Positions 51,241-62,236 of a stretch of DNA of 64,000 bases are shown piece after piece. Within the stretch, counting starts at the first letter, position 1; each line of letters begins with the position of its first letter. The notes beneath the pieces were generated by a model, which saw only the letters and a program-made list of their open reading frames with translations, had not been told where the DNA came from and ran no database searches. The stretch is from Azolla caroliniana. Taxonomy: Eukaryota; Polypodiophyta. Position numbers and translations under genes: made by a program. Location of the stretch: assembly GCA_043228905.1 (NCBI GenBank), contig JBHGNT010000020.1:124001-188000 (forward strand), in the 5' to 3' direction.

Positions 51241-52492
51241 GCATAGAGCGAACTCTATGTCGGCCTCCAAATCCGCAAGCACCTCCAACTCGGAAGACGC
51301 GTGGTTCGTCGACTCCGGTGCCTCACATCACATGACATCTCACAAAGAGTGGTTTCGTTATTTAAGAACGCCGGATCGACCCGGCTTCATGGAGACGGGA
51401 GACGACACCACGCACCCCATTCGGCACATTGGCAATGTCCCATTCGGGAATGAAAGCGAGCAAACTTGCATGAAGAATGTCTTACATGTGGCCACAATAA
51501 CGAAGAATTTGGTCTCCGTCGGCAAAATCGTGGAGCAAGGCATGCAAGTCTGCTTCAACAACGAAGAAGTCTTCATCGAGAAAGATGGCTGACTTATAAC
51601 AAAGGGGCGAAGAGACAACCGAATGTTCATCCTCAATTTGAACGAGGTGAAATCGACAATGTACGCCAAAGGTCTCAAAACCGAGACAAGCATCGAGTTG
51701 TGGCACAAGAGAATCGGCCACATAAACCTCCAACAGCTTCGAGCGATGCAAACCAAGGGAGTCGTCATTGGACTTCCGACATTCAAGTCGAAACGAGTCG
51801 ACCGAGTATGCGAAGCGTGTCAACTCGGCAAACAACATCGACTTCCATTCCCGAAGGAGAGCCACGCAAGCAAAGGCCTCCTCGACGTCATACACTTGGA
51901 TGTATGGGGACCAGCTCAAACGCCGACGATCGGCGGATACCGATACTACGTAACCTTCATCGACGACCACTCGCACTACGCGTGGATCTACCCGATGAAG
52001 AAGAAAAGCGAAGTGCTCTCCCACTTCCAAAAGCTCAAGGGGCAAGTCGAAAAAGAAATTGGTCGGCACATTCGATGCCTACGATCGAATGGAGCAAAGG
52101 AGTACTTCTCTGACAAATTCACCTCCTACCTCCAAAGTGAAGGCATTCGGAGAGAAATCTCATGCCGACACACACCCCAACAAAATGGAGTCACCAAAAG
52201 GAAAAATCGGCAAATACTCGAGGTAGCACGCGCCATGATGCATGAGAAGCACATGCCGAATTTCTATTGGGCTGAAGCGGCATCCACGGCCGTCTATCTC
52301 ATGAACCGGTGCACCACCAATGGAGTCCATGAGCTAACTCCATATGAGCTCCTCGTTGGAAGGAAGCTGATCCTGTCGCACCTCAAGGTGTTCGGAAGCA
52401 TTGCAAATGTACGCATCTTGAACGAATAACGATAGAAGCTCGACATGAAGTCTAAGGAATGTATCCTCATAGGATACTTGTCTGAGAAGAAA
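51241..52492 (+). pseudogene. copia-G protease and integrase
   Basis: Protease 'DAWFVDSGASHHMTSHKEWF' is followed by 'NVLHVATITKNLVSVGKIVE' and TGA at 51590-51592. Next are pre-integrase 'ELWHKRIGHINLQQLRAMQT', the integrase zinc end 'RVCEACQLGKQHRLPFPK' and the core 'VIHLDVWGPAQTPTIGGYRY', 'TFIDDHSHYAWIYPMKKKSE', 'RSNGAKEYFSDKF' (relatives: D-N-G). Last are 'TPQQNGVTKRKNRQILEVAR' and the C-terminal start 'LSHLKVFGSIANVRI', with a TAA at 52427-52429. The second catalytic aspartate appears lost. Confidence 0.88.
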
Positions 52493-53281
52493 TGATAGGA
52501 ACCTGCACGCTCCCTAAGCACAACGCTCGTCCACAACCGAGTCTAGGATCAAACACAGAAAACGGGAAATGAATGCACGACACAAAGGAGAGAAGAGTAC
52601 ATAGGATGTTTAACGTGGAAAACCCTAAGAGGGGAAAAAAACCACGGGAGTCCACAGACTCCAAACTATCACTATATCACAATGATTACAATAGTGAGCT
52701 CACGGAGGCAACGACCTCGTGCTCACGATCTTCACCACAGGCGGCGGTTACAACAGAGGCAACGACCTCTTCCTCCCTCTCTCTCTCTGTACACAATTTC
52801 ACGCTCTGATCTTCTTGCACCAACAAGAATGACAACAACATCATCGCCTCTGTTTGCCCTAAGTCATATTTATACTAATATGACTTTTCGACTATTTACA
52901 AATATAGCCCCGATGGACTCTCAGAAACATATTTACGAATATGTCCCTTCATCCGGTGAGCACTCCTCACCGGGCCTGCATCATCCGGCTCTTGCCGAGT
53001 ACTCCTCATCTGGTTCTCACCGGGTCTTCCGTAGCCGGGTACTTGTCATCTGGCGCTTGCCGGGTACACCACATCTGGTTCTCACCGGGTCTTTTGTAGC
53101 CGGGTACTCGTCATCCGGCGCTTGCCGGGTACACCACATCCGGTTCTCACCGGGTCTTCCGTAGCCGGGTACTCATCATCCGGCGCTTGCCGGGTACACC
53201 ACATCCGGTTCCGGCCTCGGCCGAGTTTCTCATCAACATTGTTCTTCTCACTTCCCATCCGGAGGGACCTGTTTCCTAACA
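52493..53281 (-). repeat. solo LTR (copia-D-related family) inside copia-G
   Basis: 789 bp, TGATAGGAACCTG to TGTTTCCTAACA, with AGAAA on both sides (52488-52492, 53282-53286). By likeness to the copia-D LTRs it is in minus orientation. It has the same CATCCGG...CCGGGT repeats (52950-53215). No internal region remains, so it arose by recombination between two LTRs. Confidence 0.92.
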
Positions 53282-54124
53282 AGAAAGCATACAACTGCTA
53301 CAACCATAAGTGTATCTCTTCGACGAGTACGCAACCTGAATGAACAACGAAAACAGCCCGACGTGAAGTCTAAGGAATGTATCCTCATAGGATACTTGTC
53401 TGAGAAGAAAGCATACAAGTGCTACAACCATAAGTGTATCTCTTCGACGAGTCTGCATCTTGGTACGCATCAGAGACAACCTCGACTCCGACTCCGCTCG
53501 ACCCGGAATCCGCCGAGCAAGAGGTAGAAGATGGAGATCGCTTCGAACACATGTTCGAAGAAAGTTTGATTACGGCAAAGCCTAGTGGGCCACAAGATCC
53601 CCCACGCGACCCAAGCACGTCGCGGCCAAGTACGAACTTGGAGAAAGGCAAATGTAAGATGCTCGAATATGAAGTCGACCACCCTGACGACAATGATTTG
53701 GATGGATCGGCTCCCTCACTAGACAGTGAGTTCGGTGTACCTATCATGCAGACACCCGGAGTAAAGAAGGCGCTCACATCGGCAAGCGGAAAACTTCGAC
53801 GCTCATCTAGAGCAAAGAACCCCGTCACTCGGCTCGACGACAACGAGTACATGGCCCATCACTATGCCTTCGCGATGAAGGTAGCGGCTGAACAAGAGCC
53901 CAAGAGCTCCACCGAAGCAGCTCATAACCCACGATGGGTGGAAGTAGTCGACCTTCACCCACACACTACAAGCCTTCATCACTGGGTTGAGGGGGAGGAA
54001 CCGAGATTGCCACGGCAAAGAAAGCTGAAGGCCGGACGGAACCACACGAAGCCGACAAAAGCCAAAGCGGATGTCGGACGCCTCACACTTGAGCTTGAAA
54101 GGGCGTTGTCGTGTGGCACGTGAC
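53282..54124 (+). pseudogene. copia-G integrase tail and linker
   Basis: Codes for 'KCYNHKCISSTS', then an acidic linker ending 'LRRSSRAKNPVTRLDDNEYM', 'HHYAFAMKVAAEQEP' and 'HNPRWVEVV', just before the position where RT should start. After about 53955 the sequence changes to an unrelated basic stretch ending at 54121-54123. A segment of about 90-130 bases is duplicated: 52446-52492 plus 53282-53335, and again 53361-53455. Confidence 0.75.
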
Positions 54125-54234
54125 ACACGTGCCAAACGTAAGGATCTGCGCGTCACAAGCGTGGACAAGCACCGAGCCTCTATTCGCTAGTGGTTATGGA
54201 GGATTGATGATGGGCGGCTGAAGTGATGCATTAA

Positions 54235-54809
54235 TGTCGTTAGAGTGAGAGAGAGAGAGAAAATAATAATAAATTGAGGAGGTTTTTAAGATAGATAGAT
54301 AGATAAACGCATATCACCAATAAGATAACTAAGTTTTCTTATTATTAATTTTCGATTTGATACATAGATTGATTCATAGATTGTTTGATTCATCCATTGA
54401 TTGATCCCCCCCCATTACACAAGCCTTATGAGGGTTTTTATAGGTTTATCTATCCTTCTAACATGCACAAAACCATGGGCTTGAACCCATGGTTTTCAGG
54501 CACACGGTTTTCCTTATGGCATGCACAAAACCATAGGCTAAAACCATGGTTTTGTGTACACGGTTTCGTACGTTTGTTTCGTATGGAATACTAAATATGA
54601 GAAGGAAATATGGTTAGTAGTAGCTTTAGTGGTAAGATAATTGTTTCCTATCTTAGAAGTGCAAGGTTCAAATCTTGCTTGCACCCTTCTATATGCACTT
54701 GAATGTCATCGGACCATAGGCTAATTTTCATATTTATAATCATGTGTATAATGTGTGTGGAGCCACACTATTTCACAATTTCTCCCATTGGACACAGAAC
54801 ATCACGACA
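54235..54809 (-). repeat. gypsy LTR, minus orientation (gypsy-4 type)
   Basis: Runs from TGTCGTTAGAG to CATCACGACA. 54400-54610 is the reverse complement of the gypsy-4 LTR (ACCATGGTTTT palindromes). A tRNA-like stretch lies at 54614-54686 (B box GGTTCAAATCT 54665-54675). The polypurine tract TTGGTGGGGGTGGAT lies directly beyond the right end (54810-54824), so this was a 3' LTR. The left boundary is less sure. 54125-54234 shows nothing recognisable. Confidence 0.75.
54614..54686 (+). other. tRNA-like segment in the minus-orientation gypsy LTR
   Basis: TAGCTTTAGTGGTAAG resembles an A box with one extra T. GGTTCAAATCT resembles a B box. GTGCAAGGTTC and CTTGCTTGCACC keep the arm found in gypsy-1. 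It is more decayed than the gypsy-1 copies. Confidence 0.45.
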
Positions 54810-54871
54810 TCCACCCCCACCAAACTGCACATCCTCCGACATGTGCCAAGAAGAAAAGAGTGATGTGGCGG
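54810..54871 (-). mobile_element. gypsy internal remnant with polypurine tract
   Basis: 62 bases matching the gypsy-1 sequence next to its 3' LTR (compare 6863-6905), cut at 54871 by the gypsy-3 LTR. Confidence 0.7.
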
Positions 54872-55400
54872 TGTCGTGAAGATTTCCGGCTATGGTGTGA
54901 AACCGGGGTGGAATGGGCAAGTCGGTGGTGTGCAACATGTGCACATGTATACTAGGAAATGGTGTATAGAAATAAGAGGGGAAATTTCATCCCCATTGTA
55001 AGATCCCTCCATCCTTGGGCTATAAAAGGAGGGGAGGGGTCACTTATGAAGGGGTTGCCTATTTTGTGTATGAAAGGTATACCACTTAGTCTAGAGTTCT
55101 TACCGTTTTAGGGTTAGGGTTTTGTTTAGGGTTTCCTTATTCATCCTCAGTTATGGTTTTCTCATAGTCGTTTGGTGTGGCCCATGCGGCCACCATTGTT
55201 GTAATCATTCATTTGTTTTAATATAACTTGTTGAGCATCTTGCCTCGGCCAATCTCTCCTTCTATGTCATGGTCTTATTCTTTCCTCTTCTCCTCTTCAG
55301 CTAAGCTTCCAAATCATATCTTATTCTTTCTCCTCTACTCCCTAGTCCGAGACCCCCGTGGTCCCGCCCCTTCTACACGCACGCATGTAATAACGCAACA
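54872..55400 (+). repeat. gypsy-3 5' LTR
   Basis: 529 bp, TGTCGTGAAGATT to ACGCAACA, with TATAAAAGG at 55021-55029. The first 12 bases equal the gypsy-1 terminus. Confidence 0.8.
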
Positions 55401-55405
55401 TCTTC

Positions 55406-55423
55406 GGTGAACCCGACGTGAAG
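55406..55423 (+). promoter_or_regulatory. gypsy-3 primer binding site
   Basis: GGTGAACCCGACGTGAAG, 5 bases after the LTR. Confidence 0.65.
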
Positions 55424-55437
55424 GGCGGCAAGGGAGC

Positions 55438-56400
55438 ATGGAGATGGAAGAAGACTTCAACTTCGAGGAGATGATGGCAATGATCGTGATGGAAGCCGGA
55501 CGGAAGATGGCGAAGCAAGATGCGGCTCAACAAGCCGTCGAAAGGGTGGTCGATCAAGTCGGCCGGTTCAATGGGAATGAGGTTCCAAATTTTTTGAGAG
55601 CTTACAATGCCGAGATGACGGAGTGGGGTGTGGACGAAGCGACAAGGCTAGATTTTTTTTGTAGAGTGGCGTCCGTATCAAGGTACGAAAAGGTCAAGGA
55701 GCTCTGAGAAGCTCACGAATCGTGGGAGTCCTTTGAGGGAGCTCTATTGGAGGCGTACGGGTACGCGGAACCGGAAGGAAGAGGTCGACATGAGTTCGAT
55801 CGATGGGTGGCATCAGCGAGGCGTCATCGGAGCGCGATGGAGGCATTCCGAGAGTTCGAGCGTCATTTCTCTCAACTCTCAGAGTGGGAACGGAGATCGG
55901 TGGGGGCAGACAAAGTTCTCCTATTTTTGAAGACGGTCCATCATGAGGAGAGGATGGACATCTTATTCGAGCTTCAAGATGATTATGGAACACATGGTCT
56001 CACCGAGGAGTGGTCCGAAGTGGAACGGGTATGCCGGCAACATGATGCGAGGCGGTTGGCCACAACATGGCCCGCGAGCGGCGGAGAAGAGAGAGCGGCG
56101 AGTGACTACGCACTACCGCCGAAAGAGAGCTCAACGCAAAATGGTTCAGAGGAGCTCGACCTAGAAGCGCTAATACAGGAGGCATGCGAGCTTGTGAAGG
56201 TGAAAATCGAAGCCGAAGAAAGGCTTATTATGGAGTCGGGCCGGAGGCGATCGGAGGATGCGGAGGAAGAAGCCTCCCTAAGCATAGAAGACGAGGCGAG
56301 GCCTATACGGACGCCGGGAGAGCGTACGACGGCGACATGGGAGAGGGTGCGGAGCAAGCGACCCTCTTGCCTCGCAGTGAAGGGACGGCCATAGAGGCCG
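55438..56400 (+). pseudogene. gypsy-3 gag
   Basis: ATG at 55438: 'MEMEEDFNFEEMMAMIVMEA', 'RFNGNEVPNFLRAYNAEMTE' and 'ATRLDFFCRVASVSRYEKVK', then TGA at 55705-55707. The same frame resumes after the stop as 'WESFEGALLEAYGYAEPEGR', 'HFSQLSEWERRSVGADKVLL' and 'LFELQDDYGTHGLTEEWSEV', typical of this gag type, and ends with an acidic tail at a TAG (56392-56394). Distantly related to the gypsy-1 and gypsy-4 gag. Confidence 0.78.
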
Positions 56401-57716
56401 GTAACTACGGATTCGGGACATGGTGGCCCAAAACATCGAGTGGGGAGGAGACAAGCGGCTGTGCCACGACCTTACACACACCGGCCCTAGAGGTTCCGGC
56501 GGTCAGCCCGAGTGCCGGCGTGAGGCCTAGAGTGATGGGCACTGGCGACGACAAGGCAGGCAACCGAGACAATGACATGGAAGAGACGGCGGCAAGCATA
56601 ATTGAGGCTTGCGCGATTGGAGGTGGGGTAGCCACGGACAACGACGTCCGGACAAAGGTGACTACGAACACAATGAGCGGCGGTGCCGGGTCCCTACCCA
56701 CACCGGTCCTAGAGACTCCGGCGGCCAGCCCGAGTGCCGGTGTGAGTCCTAGAGCAATGGGCGGTGGCGGCGGCAAGGTGGGAAACCGAGATGACGACGA
56801 CGATTGTAGCGGATAGAGGCAAGACCCCTCGACATCGGGGCCGGAGACTACGGCGGTTGCGCTCGAATGCCAACATAAGATCGGAGAGAAGGGCGGTGGC
56901 CGTGAGGAGGCGTGGCCCGGAGCGAACACGTACGAAGATGAGGGTGCAAGGCCCGGAACGGGCATATACAAGAGGACCAACGGAGAGGTTGGGAGCGGCA
57001 AAGAGGAGAGAGTCGGGGACCGACTCGACCAGAAGACGAAGCGGAAGAAGAGTGAAGCGGGGGCCAGTCAACAGGGCCCAAACCGAAAGAAGCCGGCAAG
57101 AATGGGATTGTTTGATCGACTCCTTACTGGCCGGTTACGGTTACGATGGGAGCCGGTAAAAGCGAGAAGGAGGCTAACCGAGCACGACGAGTACGGATCG
57201 GTGAGAGGCCGAGAGCAAGGGGGGCCCTCCACACCCATTCTTGAGACTTTGGTGGTTGCGGATCAACGTAAGACCGAAGAGACGACGGGTGGCGGTGAGG
57301 AGTTGGAGGCCAATGTGGAATCGGGGACCGGAGCGGATATCCGATGTGGGAAGACGGACGAGCGGGGCCAAGACGGCAAGCCGGAGTTGGAAGGGGCTAC
57401 GGCAACGAAGCATGAAGAGATCAACGCGGAGGTCGGGTCTATGGCGTAAAATGGAGCATGCACTATGGTCGCTCGAGGGCCAAGAAACGAGCATGTATTC
57501 GGAAGAGCCACAATGAGTGACCGGTGATAGCGGTCCGGTCGAGCCTTTGAGAGGCAAAAGCGCGGCGAGATGCCGGGATCAGCGGATGGGTGGTGAGAGC
57601 GAAGGATGGTGCGCAGAGAACAATGGGGTACACACTAGGAAGAGAAAACGTGGCAGCTTCCCGGAGGGCATGCAAGGCCAAGTGGGCCAAGAGGGCGCAA
57701 GTCGAGGTGAGGCGGT
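56401..57716 (+). pseudogene. gypsy-3 post-gag repeat region
   Basis: Repeats with the core 'LHTPALEVPAVSPSAGVRPR' and 'LPTPVLETPAASPSAGVSPR' (about 80 residues apart), then in another frame 'PSTPILETLVVADQRKTEET'. Glycine/aspartate- and arginine-rich stretches lie between. Frames switch at about 56815 and 57160. No zinc knuckle, protease or RT. The short 'LET' cores match the 'LETW' cores of gypsy-4. Confidence 0.6.
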
Positions 57717-57975
57717 AATAATCCTCTGCCTACATAGAATGTGTTCAGAGAGCACTTTTATATAAGTCCATAATGGACTGATAGAAGTACTGGCAGGTAC
57801 TTCAATGCTCATACGAGCGACTGACACTGACTCCCAAAAATATGCCTACGTACTAGGCTGGATCCGTAGCCCTCTAATGGCCTACTGGTTTAGGGTTTAG
57901 GGATATCATCCCAACACTGAACCGGCTCTAGCTTATTTAGCCGATCCAGATCTAGTTGAGCTTGCTCGCTCAACA
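57717..57975 (-). repeat. fragment of a copia-H-type LTR, minus orientation
   Basis: Reverse complement of the first part of the copia-H LTR (60308 onward): TGTTGAGCGAGCAAGCTCAA on the minus strand from 57975, and the shared ATCAGTCC...GGACTT stretch. It is truncated at 57717. Confidence 0.75.
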
Positions 57976-60307
57976 CAACTGTTCAACATGAAGATGGGAG
58001 AGACCGATCCGGCCACCTCCCACAACAATAGCTTTAGTCGGGTGTTGTCAAAAATCTCCTCAGAAGGGATCAACTTTGAAGAAGAAGTCAAAGCTCTTGC
58101 CCTCCTATCGAGCTTGCTGGTGAGTTGGGAGTTATTCTGCATGATGTACGCCAATAGACGACCAATCGTAAATCTGGATGAGACGATCGGCCAAGTCCTC
58201 ACCGAGAACATTCGGCGAAAATCGATGGGACTCACCATCGACGGATCGGCAGAAGCCCATCACTTAACCGAGTCGATCAAGAGAACAAGTCGACAAAGTC
58301 GTTCAACACCATAGTCGATCAAAAATGAGGGGAGATCGACAACGGTCGAAGTCAAGAACGGGCCGATCAGGGGAATTCTGCACACATTGTAGAAAAGTTG
58401 GCCACAATGTTTCTGATTTCTAGTCGATCAAGAGGAAAGAGAGTGGACGGCGATCTGAGCGAAATTGGGGACAACCCGACTCAGACCACTCTCATGTCGG
58501 CAATCAAATCAACATTGCCGATACCCAATAAGGAGAAATTTTGTCCTTAGAGGATTCATCGATCAGAAAAGTTCTCTACAGTGCACATGATGCACACACG
58601 TGGCTACTGGATTCCTGTGCCACATTTCACGTGACCCCAACCATCGAGTGGTTTTGAAACTATTCGGTTGGCACCAACAACACAGTTTGACTAGGCAACG
58701 GGCAGGAGTGCAGAATCACAGGAACCAGAGAGGTTCCCATCCGATTGCCCAATGGCAACATGATCACCTTGCACCAAGTTAGGCACGTACCCGATCTGAA
58801 GGAGTCTGGTCTCCATCGGCATGTTAGCCAAAGAAGGGTACCGAACGACTCTAAGTGAGTCGATATGGATGATCAATCCGAGAAATCTCAGAATTGGGAG
58901 TGGACGCAAGTACAATAACTTGTACTCATTAATGGCGATCAATCTAGAAGGGGCCGTGAACGTAGCCGAAAAGACCGACCCAAACTTATGGCATGGCCGG
59001 CCTGGCCATATGTCTCAAGCTAGACTTGATCGGCTGATGGCGGTGGGCTACATCTCGAAACTTCAAGCGAAGACAGACTTCTGCGAGCATTGTCGATACA
59101 GGAAATAGACCCGAAGTCCGCACTCCCTCCACTACGAGACGGTACGACAACCATAGAGCTCGTGCACACAAATATATGTGGGCCCATGCTAGAGCGATCA
59201 CTAGGAGGCTCCCGATACTTCATCACTTTTGTAGATGATTGTACATGGAAGGTCTAGACTTACTCGATCAGGTCCAAAGACGAAGCGCTCGAGGTCTTCA
59301 CTCGGTGGACATCTGAAGTGGAGAACCGGTCGGGACACAAAGTGAAGACACTCTGATCCGACAATGGAGGTGAGTACACCTCTAGAGCCTTCAAACAGTG
59401 CATGTCTGACAAAGGGATCCGACATCAAAAGACCGTACCCTACGCACCCATGCAAAATGGGGAAAGCCGCTACCTTGCAAATGAGTTTTCCGATACTGTA
59501 AATATGTATTTGACTCAGAGAAGCCCAAGTACAAAGCTCGGCTTGTTTCAAAAGGGTTCAAACAAGAATATGGGGTTGACTATGACGAGATATTCTCACC
59601 TGTAGTCAAGATGACCACCCTCAGACTCCTACTAGGAGTTGTGGCGATAGAAGACCTAGAGCTAGAGCAGTTAGATGTAAAGACAACATTCCTACATGGA
59701 GATATGGAAGAAGACATTTACATGTCTCAACCGGTAGGCTTCACAAAGAAGGGGGAGGAAATTTGCCTCGTATGCCGCATGAAGAAAAGTCTCTATGGCT
59801 TGAAACAAGCGCCGAGGATGTGGTACTAGAAGTTCGACTCCTACATCAAGTAGCTTGGATGCCACCGATCGGACTGTAACCCATGCATGTACATTTGGCA
59901 ACTGGCCGACGAGTGTAGGATTTATCTGATCCTATATGTCAACGACATGCTGATTGCAGGAAGCAATCAAGCAGAGGGTAGCCCAACACATACTACGCAT
60001 GAGGATTGAGTGAAATTGGACGACCACGACTCTCTGACTCTCCCAATCCGACTATATCCGAAGGTGCTGACACGCTTCAACATGGAAAATGCGAAGCCAA
60101 CACCAACACCGCTTCCAACATCGATTTGACTTTCGGACAGAGACTCTCCTTCAACAGACAAGGAGAGAGAGTGTAATGGAAAGATGCCCTACACATCGGC
60201 CATAGGAAGTATCATGTACGCAATGGTGGCGACCCGACCCGACCTAGGCTATGCCGTAGGGGTGGTCAACTGGTACATGTTGAATCCAGGATGAAAGCAT
60301 TAGGAGG
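57976..60307 (+). pseudogene. copia-F: decayed copia-C relative (gag to RT)
   Basis: Gag fragment 57988-58312 ('SSLLVSWELFCMMYANRRP'), knuckle region about 58375-58420 ('CTHCRKVGHNVSDF'), protease 'AHTWLLDSCATFHVT' near 58595, pre-integrase 'PNLWHGRPGHMSQARLDRLM' near 58990, integrase to 'PYAPMQNG' at 59460. It then jumps directly to RT ('YLANEFSDTVNMYL', 'LLLGVVAIEDLELEQLDV', 'KKSLYGLKQAPRMWY'), a deletion of roughly 1 kb compared with copia-C. The catalytic motif reads 'YVND', so it is inactive. It ends at 60307. Confidence 0.82.
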
Positions 60308-60740
60308 TGTTGAGGAAGCAAGCTCAACCGGATCTAGATCGGCTGGATAACTAGAGCCAGAATCCAGAACCAGGAGCCGGATCGGGATCGGGTAGCCTGA
60401 TCGGAGAGGCGGACCCATGTGTGTACCGGTAGGCCATTTAGAGCTCTACGCTTCTAGAATACTAGGTAGTCATGGTCCTCGTAGTTAGTGTCAGCCGCGC
60501 ATATGAGCATTGAAACCCATAGTACTTCTATCAGTCCCTTGTGGACTTGTATAAAGAGTGCTCACTAAGCACATCCTATGTACAGAGTGTTATTATTTTG
60601 AATTGAGTTTATGCTTTCTGCTCTCTCTGTCTCTCCTATGTATTCTCTGTTCTTAAGCGTCCATTAAACCTTCATTCTCTGTCTTATGTTGCTATCCGGA
60701 TAAATCAGTTTGTCAAAGGTTCCGCATATTAACTTTGACA
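60308..60740 (+). repeat. copia-H 5' LTR
   Basis: 433 bp, TGTTGAGGAAGC to AACTTTGACA, with GTATAAAGAG near 60551 as a possible TATA box. A partial inverted copy is at 57717-57975. Confidence 0.82.
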
Positions 60741-60752
60741 TGGTATTAGAGC
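60741..60752 (+). promoter_or_regulatory. copia-H primer binding site
   Basis: TGGTATTAGAGC, one base from the initiator Met tRNA site (C to T). Copia-I carries the same variant. Confidence 0.85.
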
Positions 60753-60826
60753 GCGATGGTTGAGAACCTCCGCAACCGACGAGCAATAACTGAAGATAAA
60801 CCCTAGCACCTGGTAAAGAACGAAAG

Positions 60827-62236
60827 ATGGATAGAGGTATGACAGACTCGCTTCTGACAGAGAAACTTGATAGGCACAACTATGCATCCTGGTCATACAA
60901 GATGCACCGGTATCTACTCGGACATGGATATTGGAGTTATGTTGAGGGTGTGAATGAAATAGCGTTGGAGTCGTCACAAAAGGAGTTCTCGGCTTGAGAA
61001 CAAGGAGGAAGCAGAGTTCTATAGTGCTTTGTGTCCTCCGTGCACAATCAGATGATTGGCTACATTAGAGATGCTAAGACGCCAAAATAGGCCTAGGAAA
61101 ATCTGAAAAAGATTTTCGCCGCAAGTACCTCAGCCCGCAAGCTACAATGTCGGCAAGAACTGAACAATATTCGACAAAAGGATATGTCAGTTTTAGACTA
61201 CACTGCGAAGATAAAGGAGATTTGCAACACATTAGGGTCCATTGACATCACGATAGACGAGGATGAAATGGTGCAAATTTGCCTCGGTGGTCTAGCTCAA
61301 AGGTATGGGCCCATCTGAACCGCTATCCTCACGTGGGAGAAACCACCATCCTTTGACTTACAATCAATGCTCATGGTCGAAGAAAACCATGCGAGTGGGT
61401 CAAGGACCACTCAATCAGACAACCGGATGTTTTACATGGAGGTAGATCAGCCCCGTGGGTGTGGAGGACGAGGTGGATCGACACACAATGCAGGCGGCCG
61501 ACAAGAGTAGAACCGAAGGCACAGAGATAGTGCCGACAACAGCTTCGGAACCTCCACTAGTAGGGGGAGTCAAGGCGGCGCCGGAAACCGGTAAGGGAAA
61601 ACCGACACGGAATGTTGGTAATGTGGCAAGAAAGGCCATTGGGAAAGCGAGTGTTGAAAGAAGTGCGTCGATTCCGATAAATCCAGATCCGGGAAGGCCG
61701 GACAAGGGAACCGGTAAGACCGAAAAAGGGCCAACCTTTGTGATGAAGCACAACGTGAACTCGATGAAGAAGATCACTTCCAAATTGGAGGAAGTGTGGT
61801 ATGTTTACTCTAGAGTGTTTAACCACATGACGAGCCATGAAGAGTGGTTCTCATTTCTGGAAAAGCCGGAGCAACTAGGAGTTGTCGAAACCGGAGACGA
61901 CAGTCCTCACCTGATTGTGCATGTCGGAGAAGTCCCTTTAAGCCATATCTGACAAAAGGGAAAGTTGATGAACATATTGCAGGTTCCGACAATCACAACG
62001 AACCTGGTGTTGGTCGGGTATATCGTTGACCATGGGATGCAGGTGCGATTCACGCACCTCAGGTGCTTCATAGAGGAAGAAGGCCAGATAATCACGCAAG
62101 GGTGCAGGGATGGGAGGATGTTCATCCTCGACACCAATGGCGTCAGCACCACTATGTTCGAAAAAGGACAAAAGATCGAATCAGACATCGATCTCTGGCA
62201 CAAGTGGATCGGTCACGTTAACTACCGGAGGCTTCA
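60827..62236 (+). pseudogene. copia-H gag, protease and pre-integrase
   Basis: 'TDSLLTEKLDRHNYASWSYK', 'GYWSYVEGVNEIALESSQKE', then stops at tryptophan and arginine positions. 'KKIFAASTSARKLQCRQELN', 'MSVLDYTAKIKEICNTLGSI' and 'EMVQICLGGLAQRYGPI' belong to UBN2. The knuckle is 'CGKKGHWESEC' near 61625-61655. The protease site has decayed ('VWYVYSRVFNHMTS' for 'VDSGASNHMT'). Pre-integrase 'DLWHKWIGHVNYRRL' ends at the inverted junction. Confidence 0.82.

Larger units (their letters stand above)
49715..54124 (+). mobile_element. copia-G: Ty1/copia element, 3' part lost
   Basis: 5' LTR 49715-50162, primer site 50163-50174, gag 50330-51240, protease and integrase to 52492, solo LTR insertion 52493-53281, integrase tail and linker 53282-53960. 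RT, RNase H and the 3' LTR are absent. Related to copia-0, copia-H and copia-I by gag and protease sequence. Only two stops lie in the first 2.1 kb of coding sequence. Confidence 0.9.
54872..57716 (+). mobile_element. gypsy-3: non-autonomous Ty3/gypsy derivative
   Basis: 5' LTR 54872-55400, primer site 55406-55423, gag 55438-56400, then about 1.3 kb encoding repeat-bearing low-complexity protein. No enzyme domain is visible before a copia LTR fragment at 57717. The same plan as gypsy-4. Confidence 0.75.
60308..62236 (+). mobile_element. copia-H: truncated Ty1/copia element
   Basis: 5' LTR 60308-60740, primer site 60741-60752, gag from ATG 60827, protease about 61790-61950, pre-integrase to 62236. 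There it abuts copia-I in the opposite orientation. Many stops. No integrase core or RT. Confidence 0.85.
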
